Source: an uncultured Bacteroidota bacterium (GTDB lineage Bacteria > Bacteroidota > Bacteroidia > Bacteroidales > F082). From it: a DNA stretch of 34,249 bases. The stretch is from positions 1 to 34,249 of the forward strand of contig CAJBPB010000326.1 in NCBI GenBank assembly GCA_903957365.1, given 5' to 3'. Below the pieces are notes generated by a model. That model saw only the letters and a list, made by a program, of their open reading frames with translations, did not search any database and was not told where the DNA came from. A program made the position numbers and the translations under genes. Numbering within the stretch: the stretch's first letter is position 1; each line of letters opens with the position of its first letter. Below are positions 7,417 through 15,866 of the stretch, piece after piece.

Positions 7417-7838
7417 TTTTTATTCACCATGGTAAACATCGCGACAGTTGTGAAAACAGCTGCAATAAAACTGGTGTAGGCCGGAATAGGGAAGAAAAAC
7501 AGAAAACCAGTGATGGAGAACCCAATCAGGCAAAAACTTATAGGAACCAATAATGCCCTGACCAAAACACGGTTTCTTTCGGTGAAGATCGATAATATCC
7601 ATAAGATAACTGCTAAAGCTACAAGAGAGAAAATCAGGTTCAGACTCATTCCGCTGTAGTTTTCATCATAGCTGCGTAATTGGCCATACATATCAAATTT
7701 ATTCTCGGCCATCACTTTCAATACTTTCTGAATCCTGATATCTTTGGTATCATGACGTGTGATATGCCCGACAATATGTCCAAGCGCAAAAAACAGCAGC
7801 AAGCCTGAGGCAAAACGCAACATTACTTTTGGCTTCAT
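7401..7838 (-). CDS. Small four-helix membrane protein of unknown function
   Basis: A 145-residue protein with four predicted membrane segments (about 6-24, 66-86, 92-114, 119-138) and a polar loop at 25-62. The first helix ends in GHIVGH, followed by TRHD, a small histidine cluster (H21, H25, H29) near the membrane surface that might bind metal or heme; this is speculation. I do not recognise a named family with confidence. It lies 96 bases downstream of the VOC gene on the same strand, and a heptamer repeat and small hairpin fall in that gap, so co-transcription is uncertain. Its last residues (SELK) and stop are encoded within the decamer repeat, so the natural C-terminus may have been altered by repeat growth. 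Confidence 0.75.
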   Translation of the reverse strand: MKPKVMLRFASGLLLFFALGHIVGHITRHDTKDIRIQKVLKVMAENKFDMYGQLRSYDENYSGMSLNLIFSLVALAVILWILSIFTERNRVLVRALLVPISFCLIGFSITGFLFFFPIPAYTSFIAAVFTTVAMFTMVNKNSELK

Positions 7839-7906
7839 AGTTCAGGAATTAGGATTTTACTTCTAAGAACAATTTATAATAATAAATATTTACTTGTAAA
7901 AACAAG

Positions 7907-7934
7907 CTTCGGTCTTCCATCTTCCAACTTCCAC
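7907..7934. repeat. Four copies of a 7-bp tandem repeat
   Basis: CTTCGGT, CTTCCAT, CTTCCAA and CTTCCAC follow one another, abutting the VOC stop codon (7935-7937). Similar CTTCxxx intergenic runs are familiar from other Bacteroidota. Four units is a short run. Confidence 0.55.
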
Positions 7935-8996
7935 CTACTTCACCCGCATCACCCCAAACAATCGAAAAACCCAGCGCGGCAGCGGTTTGATTTTGCGGTT
8001 ATCAAAGTTCAGATACCAGCCAATTTTCTTTATCAACGGGATTTTATGGGTTTCAACAAATTCAATCAAGGTGCCTTCATGTGACTGTATATAAGCAAAA
8101 CTCCCTGCTGCTTCGCCCATATCAAACGTATCATGCTCAACTGAACTGTCAACAGTAAAAGGAAAACCCAAAGCATTTGCTCTTTCACGCAGATCGTCCA
8201 TTCCATTGATATCATAACAAAGATGGATAAAACCCGGATCACCCCAGATTCTTCCTTCATAAATTTCCTTACCCTTATATTCCAGGGTTTGAACAAGTTC
8301 GATACAACTTGGCCCAAGCACAGGACTAAACGCTCCATTTACCTTTCGGCTGTGTTTAAGCAATATTCTCCGGCAGGTATTTCTTCCACCAGGAATATCT
8401 TTTAAATCAGCAAAACTGTCAACGATATCATATTCAACTATATCAAAACCGAGTAAATCACGGTACACGACCAAACTTTTGCCGGCATCTTTTACACCTA
8501 TGACCACACCATAAACACCGCCGGTAATTGATTGGGTCTTAAATACAGGAGGTCCTGTCTGGATAATTTCCCATATATTGTTGTAAATATCACTCACAAA
8601 AAAATGCTCTGTTCCTGATGGATTTTTAACGATTCCACCATACAATTTCAATCCCAGTTGCCGACAATACTGAAATGCTTTGCCAACATCTGATGTTCTT
8701 AGTTTGCCGATTAAAATACCATGATCCCCAAGCTGTAGCTCAAAACCTGCATGGTGTGGTTCGCGCGCGGTATGTTGCCAGATTTCAAATCCACCACCAC
8801 CCTGCATATTCAATGCAAGAATTGCATGACGGCTACGTGGTTGATTCTCAGTATGAGGTAGCATCAGTTCTGCCATAGCAGCATCTTCAAACATTTTGAT
8901 ATCCATACCGAAATGTTTACGATACCAGGCGAAGGCTTCTTCAATATTTGTTACACCAACACCTAACTGCTGAATTCCATTGATTTGCATTTTCAT
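7935..8996 (-). CDS. Two-domain VOC (glyoxalase/dioxygenase fold) protein
   Basis: A 353-residue protein with two vicinal-oxygen-chelate modules, about 5-145 and 158-315, then a basic hydrophobic tail (about 316-353). The layout recalls 4-hydroxyphenylpyruvate or extradiol dioxygenases, but metal ligands are incomplete. The first strand reads QQLGVGV and the second-module equivalent GGVYGVVIG, each lacking the usual histidine. Possible ligands remain in IHLCYD (second module), and in the closing strands IWEII and LIEFVE. It may bind metal weakly or act without it. It starts 15 bases after the SDR gene on the same strand, so the pair probably acts on one substrate, unknown here. A second in-frame ATG two codons in is equally possible. 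Confidence 0.82.
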   Translation of the reverse strand: MKMQINGIQQLGVGVTNIEEAFAWYRKHFGMDIKMFEDAAMAELMLPHTENQPRSRHAILALNMQGGGGFEIWQHTAREPHHAGFELQLGDHGILIGKLRTSDVGKAFQYCRQLGLKLYGGIVKNPSGTEHFFVSDIYNNIWEIIQTGPPVFKTQSITGGVYGVVIGVKDAGKSLVVYRDLLGFDIVEYDIVDSFADLKDIPGGRNTCRRILLKHSRKVNGAFSPVLGPSCIELVQTLEYKGKEIYEGRIWGDPGFIHLCYDINGMDDLRERANALGFPFTVDSSVEHDTFDMGEAAGSFAYIQSHEGTLIEFVETHKIPLIKKIGWYLNFDNRKIKPLPRWVFRLFGVMRVK

Positions 8997-9011
8997 GAAA
9001 ATTCGATTTGA

Positions 9012-9806
9012 TTAAGTCGGTTTTAAATTAACCGCCAGTTTATAATATAATGAAGGCAGAAATCGTCTGATATATAACATCAGCAACTCTTTTCCGCCAA
9101 CCAACACTTCTTTTTTTTCTCTTCGTAAACCTCTGCAAATCTGTCGTGCAGCCTTTTCAGCAGTAATTCCATTGGCTTGTCCGGCATCCATTTTACCATA
9201 TTCCCTGCCTTCCTTGTCGAGTGCAAACTTAGAAATATTTGTTTGAATTCTGCCTGGTATCAGAATACTAACCCGGATATTATGTTTTTCATTTTCAGCC
9301 ATTAAACTTTCAAAATAGCCATGTAAGGCATGTTTTGATGCCGAATAGGCCGAGCGGTAAGGGAATCCGAATTTCCCAACCAGACTTGAGGTAACTGCCA
9401 TTTGTCCTCCACCTTGTGCAATCATCGAGGGTAACACTGCTTTTGCCAATGCGATTACACCAAAGAAATTAATCTCCATAATTTTACGATCATTCTCAAT
9501 GGGTGTATCAACCACCAATGAACGCTGACTGATACCTGCAAACTGATACAATCCGTCAATCTTTACTACTTCCTGCAAAACTTTCCGGGCTGTCAGGTTT
9601 ATAGATGTATTGTCCGACATATCCAAAACCTCTGAAATCACTTCGCTTCCATTACTTTTAATGATCGACGCGGTTTCAATTAATCCTGCAGCATCCCTGT
9701 CAGAGATAACCAACCTCGCTTTCGACTTTGAAATCTCAACAGCAACACTCCGGCCCATGCCGGATGCAGCACCAGTAATCCAGAAAGTCTTGTTATTAAA
9801 ATTCAT
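9012..9806 (-). CDS. SDR-family NAD(P)-dependent oxidoreductase
   Basis: Classical short-chain dehydrogenase/reductase, 264 residues. The cofactor motif is TGAASGMG at 11-18. The catalytic set is N113, S140 or S141, Y154 and K158 (YSASK). The usual NNAG is changed to QFAG at 88-91. The C-terminal part (about 225-264) carries basic and aromatic residues and may touch the membrane, as in retinol- or lipid-type SDRs. The substrate cannot be assigned. It is the first gene of a probable two-gene unit with the VOC protein, with a TAATTTCG -7-like element 14 bases before its ATG. Confidence 0.93.
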   Translation of the reverse strand: MNFNNKTFWITGAASGMGRSVAVEISKSKARLVISDRDAAGLIETASIIKSNGSEVISEVLDMSDNTSINLTARKVLQEVVKIDGLYQFAGISQRSLVVDTPIENDRKIMEINFFGVIALAKAVLPSMIAQGGGQMAVTSSLVGKFGFPYRSAYSASKHALHGYFESLMAENEKHNIRVSILIPGRIQTNISKFALDKEGREYGKMDAGQANGITAEKAARQICRGLRREKKEVLVGGKELLMLYIRRFLPSLYYKLAVNLKPT

Positions 9807-9820
9807 TCAGATTCTTTTAG

Positions 9821-9828
9821 CGAAATTA
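9821..9828 (-). promoter_or_regulatory. -7-like element for the SDR-VOC unit
   Basis: Minus strand TAATTTCG, one base from TAnnTTTG, placed 14 bases before the SDR ATG. No -33 box at standard spacing. Confidence 0.35.
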
Positions 9829-9883
9829 CATTAATTACAAAACAAATGGACATAATTATAGAACTTCATCCAGAAAACACAGG

Positions 9884-9923
9884 AAAAACAAAACCGTAAA
9901 TCGAACTTCAATTTACGGTTTTG
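9884..9923 (-). terminator. Terminator of the DHOD-like gene
   Basis: A perfect 13-bp stem pairs 9889-9901 with 9911-9923 around a 9-base loop. Read on the minus strand it ends in TTTTGTTTTT. It lies 38 bases after the DHOD-like stop, ahead of the SDR promoter, so it separates the two units. Confidence 0.85.
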
Positions 9924-9961
9924 GATTTATAGTTTTATAGTGGAATCAGAGCAAGATACTC

Positions 9962-10975
9962 TTACCTCATCGGATAACTCTTAAATATTTCATTCGATTT
10001 CATCAGGATATCCACGTATTGTGCCCTGCGATAAGTAAATGGATCTTTGGTGTTCTTTGCTGATAAAGAACCACGAAAATCTTCAAGTGAGTTATATTGT
10101 TTCGAAGCCATCCAGATTTCAATATCTTCGAGCATTTTAGTGATTTGCTTTGGGCCATGTTTATACAATGTGCTCACAATCTGCACAACATTGGCTCCTG
10201 CAAGAATCATTTTAATCACATCGGCGCCTGTAAATATTCCCATGGATGCGCAGACATCGGCTTTTACGTTACCATAAAGCAAACCGGCAAAGCGCAGTGC
10301 AAGACGATTATCCTGCTCATGACTTAAATTATAAGGAAAATGATGTGCTTCGGAATCAATATTGATATCAGGTTGAAATAAACGATTGAATAAAACCAGA
10401 CCATCAACACCTTTTTTATCCATTTCTGAAATTGTAAAAAGTGGATTGGTGTAGAAAGGGCTAAGTTTCACACTCACCGGAATTTTCACAGCAGCTTTTA
10501 CACCCTCAATCACATCTAGCTCTTCGTTGATAATACTACGTCCGTCAAGATCAAAATCAGCAGGCGTTGAATAAAAATTCAACTCAATAGCATCTGCTCC
10601 GGCATCTTCCAGTTTTTTTGCAAATTCGTACCAGCTCTCATCATACACTGCATTTAAACTGGCAATCATTGGAATATTAACCGCTTTTTTTGCTTTGCTG
10701 AATTTATGCAGAAACTCTTCAGGACCTGCCTCAAATAAATTATCCTGAAACAAATTATTCATTTCGGCATTGCGATCATTGTAATCAGTCATGTCCTGAT
10801 GTAACTCCAGGTTTTCGAGATGAATCTGCTCTTCAAAGAGAGACTTGTAAACGATGGCTGCAGCACCCGCATCTTCGATTTTTTTGAGCATATCATGATC
10901 CGTAACGAGATTACTTGCTCCAACAATAATCGGATTTTTTAACTCCAACCCGAGGTATTTGGTCTTGAGATTCAT
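9962..10975 (-). CDS. Dihydroorotate dehydrogenase-like flavoprotein
   Basis: A 337-residue FMN TIM-barrel protein of the DHOD/PreA class. It opens with LKTKYLGLELKNPIIVGASN. Barrel strands follow at IPMIASLNA, DAIELNF, PVSVKLSP and DGLVLFNR, and the phosphate-binding end is near ASMGIFTGADVIKMILAGA. True class 1 PyrD uses a catalytic cysteine or serine in a mobile loop; here the corresponding region (FYSTPADFDLD) has no cysteine. With the divergent nifJ next door this suggests an oxidoreductase other than, or besides, pyrimidine synthesis. Annotators call such Bacteroidota proteins dihydroorotate dehydrogenase-like. No PyrK-type partner is adjacent, and the gene is transcribed alone between its own -7 element and terminator. 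Confidence 0.85.
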   Translation of the reverse strand: MNLKTKYLGLELKNPIIVGASNLVTDHDMLKKIEDAGAAAIVYKSLFEEQIHLENLELHQDMTDYNDRNAEMNNLFQDNLFEAGPEEFLHKFSKAKKAVNIPMIASLNAVYDESWYEFAKKLEDAGADAIELNFYSTPADFDLDGRSIINEELDVIEGVKAAVKIPVSVKLSPFYTNPLFTISEMDKKGVDGLVLFNRLFQPDINIDSEAHHFPYNLSHEQDNRLALRFAGLLYGNVKADVCASMGIFTGADVIKMILAGANVVQIVSTLYKHGPKQITKMLEDIEIWMASKQYNSLEDFRGSLSAKNTKDPFTYRRAQYVDILMKSNEIFKSYPMR

Positions 10976-11039
10976 ATTTTTAAGTTTAAAATTTCAGTTT
11001 AAATAATTGCTTTTTCGAGCGGTAAATTTATACAAAATT

Positions 11040-11047
11040 CAAAAGTA
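11040..11047 (-). promoter_or_regulatory. -7 element for the DHOD-like gene
   Basis: Minus strand TACTTTTG fits TAnnTTTG, about 65 bases before the ATG at 10975. With the nifJ element at 11141 it makes a back-to-back promoter region. Confidence 0.45.
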
Positions 11048-11140
11048 GATGAATTCATACACTAATCTAAAATGATTATAAATTAGCTTTTAAACCTGTC
11101 TTATTGGTCAAAACCTCTTAGTCTCCAAGTATATTATTAG

Positions 11141-11148
11141 TAATTTTG
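11141..11148 (+). promoter_or_regulatory. -7 element for nifJ
   Basis: TAATTTTG fits TAnnTTTG, 57 bases before the nifJ ATG. No convincing -33 TTG. Confidence 0.45.
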
Positions 11149-11205
11149 CGCTCTGAAAGCATAATATTGAAATTTTAAACATAAGTTACTCAAAATAAAT
11201 TAGAT

Positions 11206-14200
11206 ATGGAAAGTAAAAAGAAATTTATAACCTGTGACGGGAACTATGCCGCAGCGCATATCGCCTATATGTTCAGCGAAGTGGCCGCTATTTATCCTAT
11301 CACTCCTTCATCCACAATGGCCGAATATGTTGATGAATGGGCATCCAATGGCCGTAAAAATATTTTTGGCGAAACCGTGCATGTTGCTGAAATGCAATCT
11401 GAAGGCGGTGCTGCCGGAGCAGTGCATGGTTCGTTGCAGGCCGGCGCTTTAACTTCTACCTTCACTGCATCACAGGGATTGTTATTGATGATTCCAAATA
11501 TGTACAAAATTGCCGGTGAATTATTACCCGGTGTTTTCCATGTGACTGCCCGCAGTCTGGCAGCACAGGCTCTTTCAATTTTCGGCGATCACAGCGACGT
11601 AATGAGCACACGTCAAACCGGATTTGCTATGCTGGCTACAGGAAGTGTTCAGGAAATCATGGACCTTGCTGTAATTGCCCACCTTGGCGCAATCAAATCA
11701 CGTGTTCCTTTCCTTCATTTCTTTGATGGATTCCGCACTTCACATGAGATTCAAAAAGTTTCTTATTTCCAGATGGAAGACCTGAAACCATTGCTCGATT
11801 GGGAAGCACTGGCCCGTTTCCGTGAAAAAGCATTGAACCCGGAAAATCCTGTAACCCGCGGTACTGCTCAAAATCCTGATATCTATTTCCAATCAAGAGA
11901 AGCTGCCAACACTTTTTACGATGGCATTCCTGATATGGTTGAAGATTATATGCAGACCATCAGCAAAATGACTGGTCGCGAATACCATCCGTTTACCTAT
12001 TATGGTGCACCTGATGCCGAAAACATCATCATTGCCATGGGATCAGTTACCGAAACCATACGTGAAACTGTTGATTATCTTGCTGCAAAAGGTGAAAAAG
12101 TTGGATTGGTTGCGGTTCACCTCTACCGCCCATTCTCAACACAATATTTATTGAAAGTTATTCCTGAAACAGTGAAACGTATCGCTGTTCTCGATCGCAC
12201 CAAAGAAATAGGCGCCAACGGCGAACCATTGTTATTGGATGTGAAAGATGTTTTCTATGGTCGCAAAAATGCGCCGTTGATTGTTGGTGGCCGCTATGGT
12301 TTAAGTTCGAAAGACACTACACCAGCCATGATGCTTTCAGTATATAACAATCTGAAAATGAATGAGCCTAAAACGGGTTTCACCGTTGGTATCGTTGATG
12401 ATGTGAAATTCCTTTCATTGCCATTGCTTCCTGAGATTAATGTAGCTCCTAAAGGAACCTATGAAGCCAAATTCTATGGACTTGGTGCTGATGGTACTGT
12501 TGGGGCGAACAAAAACTCGATCAAAATCATTGGTGAAACGACCGATAAATATGCACAGGCTTATTTTGCTTACGACTCAAAGAAATCGGGCGGTATCACC
12601 ACTTCTCACTTACGTTTTGGCGATAACCCGATCCGCTCGACTTATCTTGTAAATCAACCTGATTTCGTTGCATGTCATGTTCCTTCCTACCTTGGAAAAT
12701 ATGATATGACCAAAGGATTGAAAAAAGGCGGTATGTTCCTGTTAAATAGTATCTGGGATGCCGAAGAAACAAAATCGAAACTCCCTGATGAGATCAAAAA
12801 ATACCTTGCCGAAAATGACATTTCATTTTTCATCATCAACGCTACCAAAATTGCGGATGAAATCGGACTTGGAGGCCGCACCAATACAATTATGCAATCG
12901 GCATTCTTTAAAATTGCCGAAATCATTCCTTACGAACAGTCGGTCGAAAAAATGAAAGCTTTCACCTTAAAATCTTATGGTAATAAAGGTGAAAAAATAG
13001 TCAAAATGAATTATGCTGCCATTGACCGTGGTGGTGAAGTTGAAAAAGTGGAAGTTCCTGCTGAATGGGCAAAATTGAAACTTGTTACACCTGAAGTAGA
13101 TTTGTCAATTCCTGAATTCATCCGTAATGTTGTTCAACCTATCAACAGCATGAAAGGCGACGATCTTCCGGTAAGTGCATTCTTACATCGTGAAGATGGT
13201 ACCTTCCCTTCAGGAACAACGGCTTACGAAAAACGTGGTATCGCTGTTACTGTTCCGGAATGGCAAACTGATGAGTGTATTCAGTGTAACCAGTGTTCTT
13301 ATGTTTGTCCTCACGCTGCTATCCGTCCATTCCTGGTTAATGCTGACGAAGAAAGCAAAGCGCCTGAAGGAACAACATACCAGACAACCAAAGGAAAATT
13401 TGCACCTCACAAATTCCGTATTCAGGTAAGTACTTTAGACTGTACAGGTTGCGGCAATTGTGCCGATGTTTGTCCATCTCCTGCCAAAGCCCTGGTAATG
13501 AAACCACTCGAATCACAACTTGAAGAGGTTGGCCGTTGGGATTATTTCGCCAAACATGTAACTTATAAAGATACCATCGTTGATAAAACCGCAACGGTAA
13601 AGAATAGCCAGTTTGCACAACCTTTGTTTGAGTTTTCAGGTGCCTGCGCAGGCTGCGGTGAAACACCTTATATCAAAACCATTACGCAACTGTATGGTGA
13701 TCGTATGATGGTTGCCAATGCAACAGGTTGTTCATCCATTTACGGAGGTTCAGCACCTAGCACTCCTTATTGCACCAATGCAGAAGGTAAAGGGCCGGCA
13801 TGGGCAAACTCTTTGTTCGAAGACAATGCAGAATACGGATTTGGTATGGCTATTGCCGGAAACAAATTGCGTGAGCGCATTTCATTAAGGATGCAGGATG
13901 CACTTAAAACGGATATTTCCAATGAAAGAAAAGAAGCATTCGAAAAATGGATTGCCGCTTTTGACAATGCAGAAGAATCAAAAACCGCATCAGCTAATTT
14001 GCTGAAAGTACTTGAAGGACAAAAAGATAATTCAGCAAAAGAACTACTTGCACTGAAACAATATTTTGTTAAGAAATCAAACTGGATCTTTGGTGGTGAT
14101 GGTTGGGCTTATGATATTGGATTTGGTGGATTGGATCATGTACTCGCTTCCGGTGAGAACGTAAATATTCTGGTTCTTGACACTGAGGTTTACTCAAATA

Positions 14201-14739
14201 CCGGCGGACAAGCTTCAAAATCGACGCCTGTTGGAGCAGTAGCCAAATTCGCTACCTCTGGCAAGAGAGTGAAGAAAAAAGATCTTGGTTCGATGATGAT
14301 GAGTTATGGTTACATTTATGTTGCACAGGTTGCCATGGGAGCCAACCAGAATCAATTCTTTAAAACATTGAAGGAAGCTGAAGCATTCCCAGGGCCATCA
14401 ATTATTATTGCCTATGCACCATGTATTAACCATGGATTGCGCGTTGGCATGGGAAAAACACAGTATGAAGAAAAACTGGCTGTTGAAGCTGGTTACTGGC
14501 AGATGTTCAGATACAACCCTGCTTTGGAAGCCGAAGGAAAAAATCCATTCCAACTTGACTCGAAAGAACCGGATTGGACAAAATTCCAGGATTTCCTTTC
14601 AAGTGAAGTACGATTCTCTTCTTTACGCAAAACCTTCCCTGAACAGGCTGGTATGTTGGCTGATATGGCAATGGAAAACGCGCAATGGCGTTACAATCAC
14701 TATAAACGCTTAGAAGCAATGGATTATTCAAAAAAATAA
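11206..14739 (+). CDS. nifJ: Pyruvate:ferredoxin (flavodoxin) oxidoreductase, single chain
   Basis: A 1177-residue enzyme that turns pyruvate and CoA into acetyl-CoA and CO2, reducing ferredoxin or flavodoxin in the cytoplasm. All parts are present in order. The N-terminal pyrophosphate-type domain begins with GNYAAAHIAYMFSE and YPITPSS. A two-cluster ferredoxin domain has C691/C694/C697/C701 and C746/C749/C752/C756. The proximal [4Fe-4S] ligands are C814, C817 and C1073 (APCINHG), with a fourth cysteine near 839. The thiamine-diphosphate motif starts at GGDGWAYDIG near 963 and ends at NTGGQ. The length matches homodimeric PFORs. It is probably the main pyruvate-oxidising enzyme of an anaerobe and may supply reduced ferredoxin to the Rex-associated electron system at the left edge. 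A strong terminator follows. Confidence 0.98.
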   Translation: MESKKKFITCDGNYAAAHIAYMFSEVAAIYPITPSSTMAEYVDEWASNGRKNIFGETVHVAEMQSEGGAAGAVHGSLQAGALTSTFTASQGLLLMIPNMYKIAGELLPGVFHVTARSLAAQALSIFGDHSDVMSTRQTGFAMLATGSVQEIMDLAVIAHLGAIKSRVPFLHFFDGFRTSHEIQKVSYFQMEDLKPLLDWEALARFREKALNPENPVTRGTAQNPDIYFQSREAANTFYDGIPDMVEDYMQTISKMTGREYHPFTYYGAPDAENIIIAMGSVTETIRETVDYLAAKGEKVGLVAVHLYRPFSTQYLLKVIPETVKRIAVLDRTKEIGANGEPLLLDVKDVFYGRKNAPLIVGGRYGLSSKDTTPAMMLSVYNNLKMNEPKTGFTVGIVDDVKFLSLPLLPEINVAPKGTYEAKFYGLGADGTVGANKNSIKIIGETTDKYAQAYFAYDSKKSGGITTSHLRFGDNPIRSTYLVNQPDFVACHVPSYLGKYDMTKGLKKGGMFLLNSIWDAEETKSKLPDEIKKYLAENDISFFIINATKIADEIGLGGRTNTIMQSAFFKIAEIIPYEQSVEKMKAFTLKSYGNKGEKIVKMNYAAIDRGGEVEKVEVPAEWAKLKLVTPEVDLSIPEFIRNVVQPINSMKGDDLPVSAFLHREDGTFPSGTTAYEKRGIAVTVPEWQTDECIQCNQCSYVCPHAAIRPFLVNADEESKAPEGTTYQTTKGKFAPHKFRIQVSTLDCTGCGNCADVCPSPAKALVMKPLESQLEEVGRWDYFAKHVTYKDTIVDKTATVKNSQFAQPLFEFSGACAGCGETPYIKTITQLYGDRMMVANATGCSSIYGGSAPSTPYCTNAEGKGPAWANSLFEDNAEYGFGMAIAGNKLRERISLRMQDALKTDISNERKEAFEKWIAAFDNAEESKTASANLLKVLEGQKDNSAKELLALKQYFVKKSNWIFGGDGWAYDIGFGGLDHVLASGENVNILVLDTEVYSNTGGQASKSTPVGAVAKFATSGKRVKKKDLGSMMMSYGYIYVAQVAMGANQNQFFKTLKEAEAFPGPSIIIAYAPCINHGLRVGMGKTQYEEKLAVEAGYWQMFRYNPALEAEGKNPFQLDSKEPDWTKFQDFLSSEVRFSSLRKTFPEQAGMLADMAMENAQWRYNHYKRLEAMDYSKK

Positions 14740-14757
14740 TTCCAGACAATTAATAGT

Positions 14758-14786
14758 AAAGCCGGTCAGATTGACCGGCTTTTTTT
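14758..14786 (+). terminator. Rho-independent terminator of nifJ
   Basis: An 11-bp perfect stem (14758-14768 with 14772-14782), a 3-base loop and a run of seven Ts, 19 bases after the nifJ stop. Its T-run leads into a TATCTTCG sequence that may serve as the -7 element of the following phosphatase gene. Confidence 0.93.
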
Positions 14787-14808
14787 ATCTTCGTAAGAAA
14801 AAAATAAC

Positions 14809-15606
14809 ATGAACAAATCATTTCTTTTCAGCCTCGTGTTGAGTGTGGCCATCATCCTAACTTCCTGTCAGGCTCCGGTAAATAAACCAATCCCTGCAAA
14901 TCTGGCAAACGCGACCTTATATGCAACCCTGTATCAACAGCAGGCAAGCGAATACAAAGCCTTGTGTTTTCAGGCATTCAACCTTGCATCGTTGCGTTTA
15001 GAGGAAGAATTACTCTTAAAAAAGTCAAAACCTCTTGCCATCGTTGTAGATATTGACGAAACAGTATTGGATAATAGTCCGTATCAGGCAGCTTCAATCA
15101 TTGGAAATTTTAATTATCCTATACAATGGAGCGAATGGATGTACAGCGCTTCAGCAGAAGCAGTGCCCGGAGCTCAGGAGTTTTTATCTTATGCCGCTGC
15201 TAAAAAAGTAGAGGTATTCTATATCACCAACCGAAAAGAGGAGTTTAAGCAGGTAACGATCAAAAATTTAAATGAGACAAACTTTCCATTTGCAGATTCC
15301 ATTCACGTTATGACACGCACCACGAGTAACGACAAAGAAGAGCGCCGTCAGCAAGTTTTAGCAAAATATGATATTGTGCTTTTTGTAGGAGATAATTTAG
15401 GAGACTTCAACTCAATTTTTGATGAAACGGATGCTTCAGTCCGAACTACACAAACAATAGAAAACAGAAAAGAATTTGGAAAACGTTGGATTGTTTTACC
15501 AAATGCCTGTTACGGAACCTGGCTAAATGCCTTGCCGGGCTATTCAAATAAAATTTCAACAGACAGTTTAATGATTATTCTGAAAAACAATCTTAAAGGG
15601 TTTTAG
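14809..15606 (+). CDS. e(P4)-type acid phosphatase / 5'-nucleotidase lipoprotein (HAD family)
   Basis: A 265-residue lipoprotein of the class C acid phosphatase family. The signal peptide ends in the lipobox LTSC, with C20 as the lipidated residue. The DDDD-type HAD motifs are complete: DIDETVLDN with D81 and D83, and GDNLGDF with D195 and D199. Relatives such as Haemophilus e(P4) dephosphorylate NMN or nucleotides at the outer membrane so the nucleoside can be taken up. Here the product should sit in the periplasm or outer membrane and salvage phosphate or nucleosides. It is flanked by terminators on both sides, so it is a single-gene unit. Confidence 0.94.
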   Translation: MNKSFLFSLVLSVAIILTSCQAPVNKPIPANLANATLYATLYQQQASEYKALCFQAFNLASLRLEEELLLKKSKPLAIVVDIDETVLDNSPYQAASIIGNFNYPIQWSEWMYSASAEAVPGAQEFLSYAAAKKVEVFYITNRKEEFKQVTIKNLNETNFPFADSIHVMTRTTSNDKEERRQQVLAKYDIVLFVGDNLGDFNSIFDETDASVRTTQTIENRKEFGKRWIVLPNACYGTWLNALPGYSNKISTDSLMIILKNNLKGF

Positions 15607-15647
15607 TTTTCTTGTAAAGATTTTTACACAGGCACATACCTATAATT

Positions 15648-15683
15648 GAAAAGCCCGCCTAACTCATGTTTGACGGGCTTTTC
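15648..15683 (+). terminator. Terminator after the acid phosphatase gene (possibly bidirectional)
   Basis: GAAAAGCCCG (15648-15657) pairs perfectly with CGGGCTTTTC (15674-15683) around a 16-base loop that can add further pairs. It lies 42 bases after the stop. The A/T-rich stem base may let it work in both directions, ending sppA transcripts from the other side. Confidence 0.75.
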
Positions 15684-15686
15684 TAA

Positions 15687-15845
15687 GAAACTGTCTAGAT
15701 TTTATTTTTGAGTAGTTTTTTGAAGAATTAAGTTCTCAGACGAGGCAAAATTGACGTTAATAGCAGCGCTATTGACGGAGATTTTAACGAGGTATGAGGG
15801 CTTAATTCACAAAAAAATGCCAAAGGATAAATTTTAGACAATTTC
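15687..15845. mobile_element. 159-bp imperfect palindrome, MITE-like element
   Basis: The whole segment is one long imperfect inverted repeat centred on 15766. The tip is AATAGC-AGC-GCTATT (15759-15773). The middle arms share CTCA/TGAG and AAAAT/ATTTT blocks. The outer arms share GAATTAAG/CTTAATTC, a T-run/A-run, and termini GAAACTGTCTA and TAGACAATTTC. TAA occurs directly outside each end (15684-15686 and 15846-15848), compatible with a 3-bp target duplication. It has no coding capacity. A non-autonomous insertion element fits best; a long structured RNA in the sppA 3' region is the alternative. Confidence 0.6.
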
Positions 15846-15866
15846 TAATAATTCAATCAAATGATT

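Noticed and set aside
7260-7940. CRISPR array from the short repeats
   Set aside because: Units are 7-10 bases without unique spacers, so this is simple tandem repetition.
13337-13666. 109-codon frame opposite nifJ
   Set aside because: It lies across the ferredoxin domain of nifJ and has no family features.
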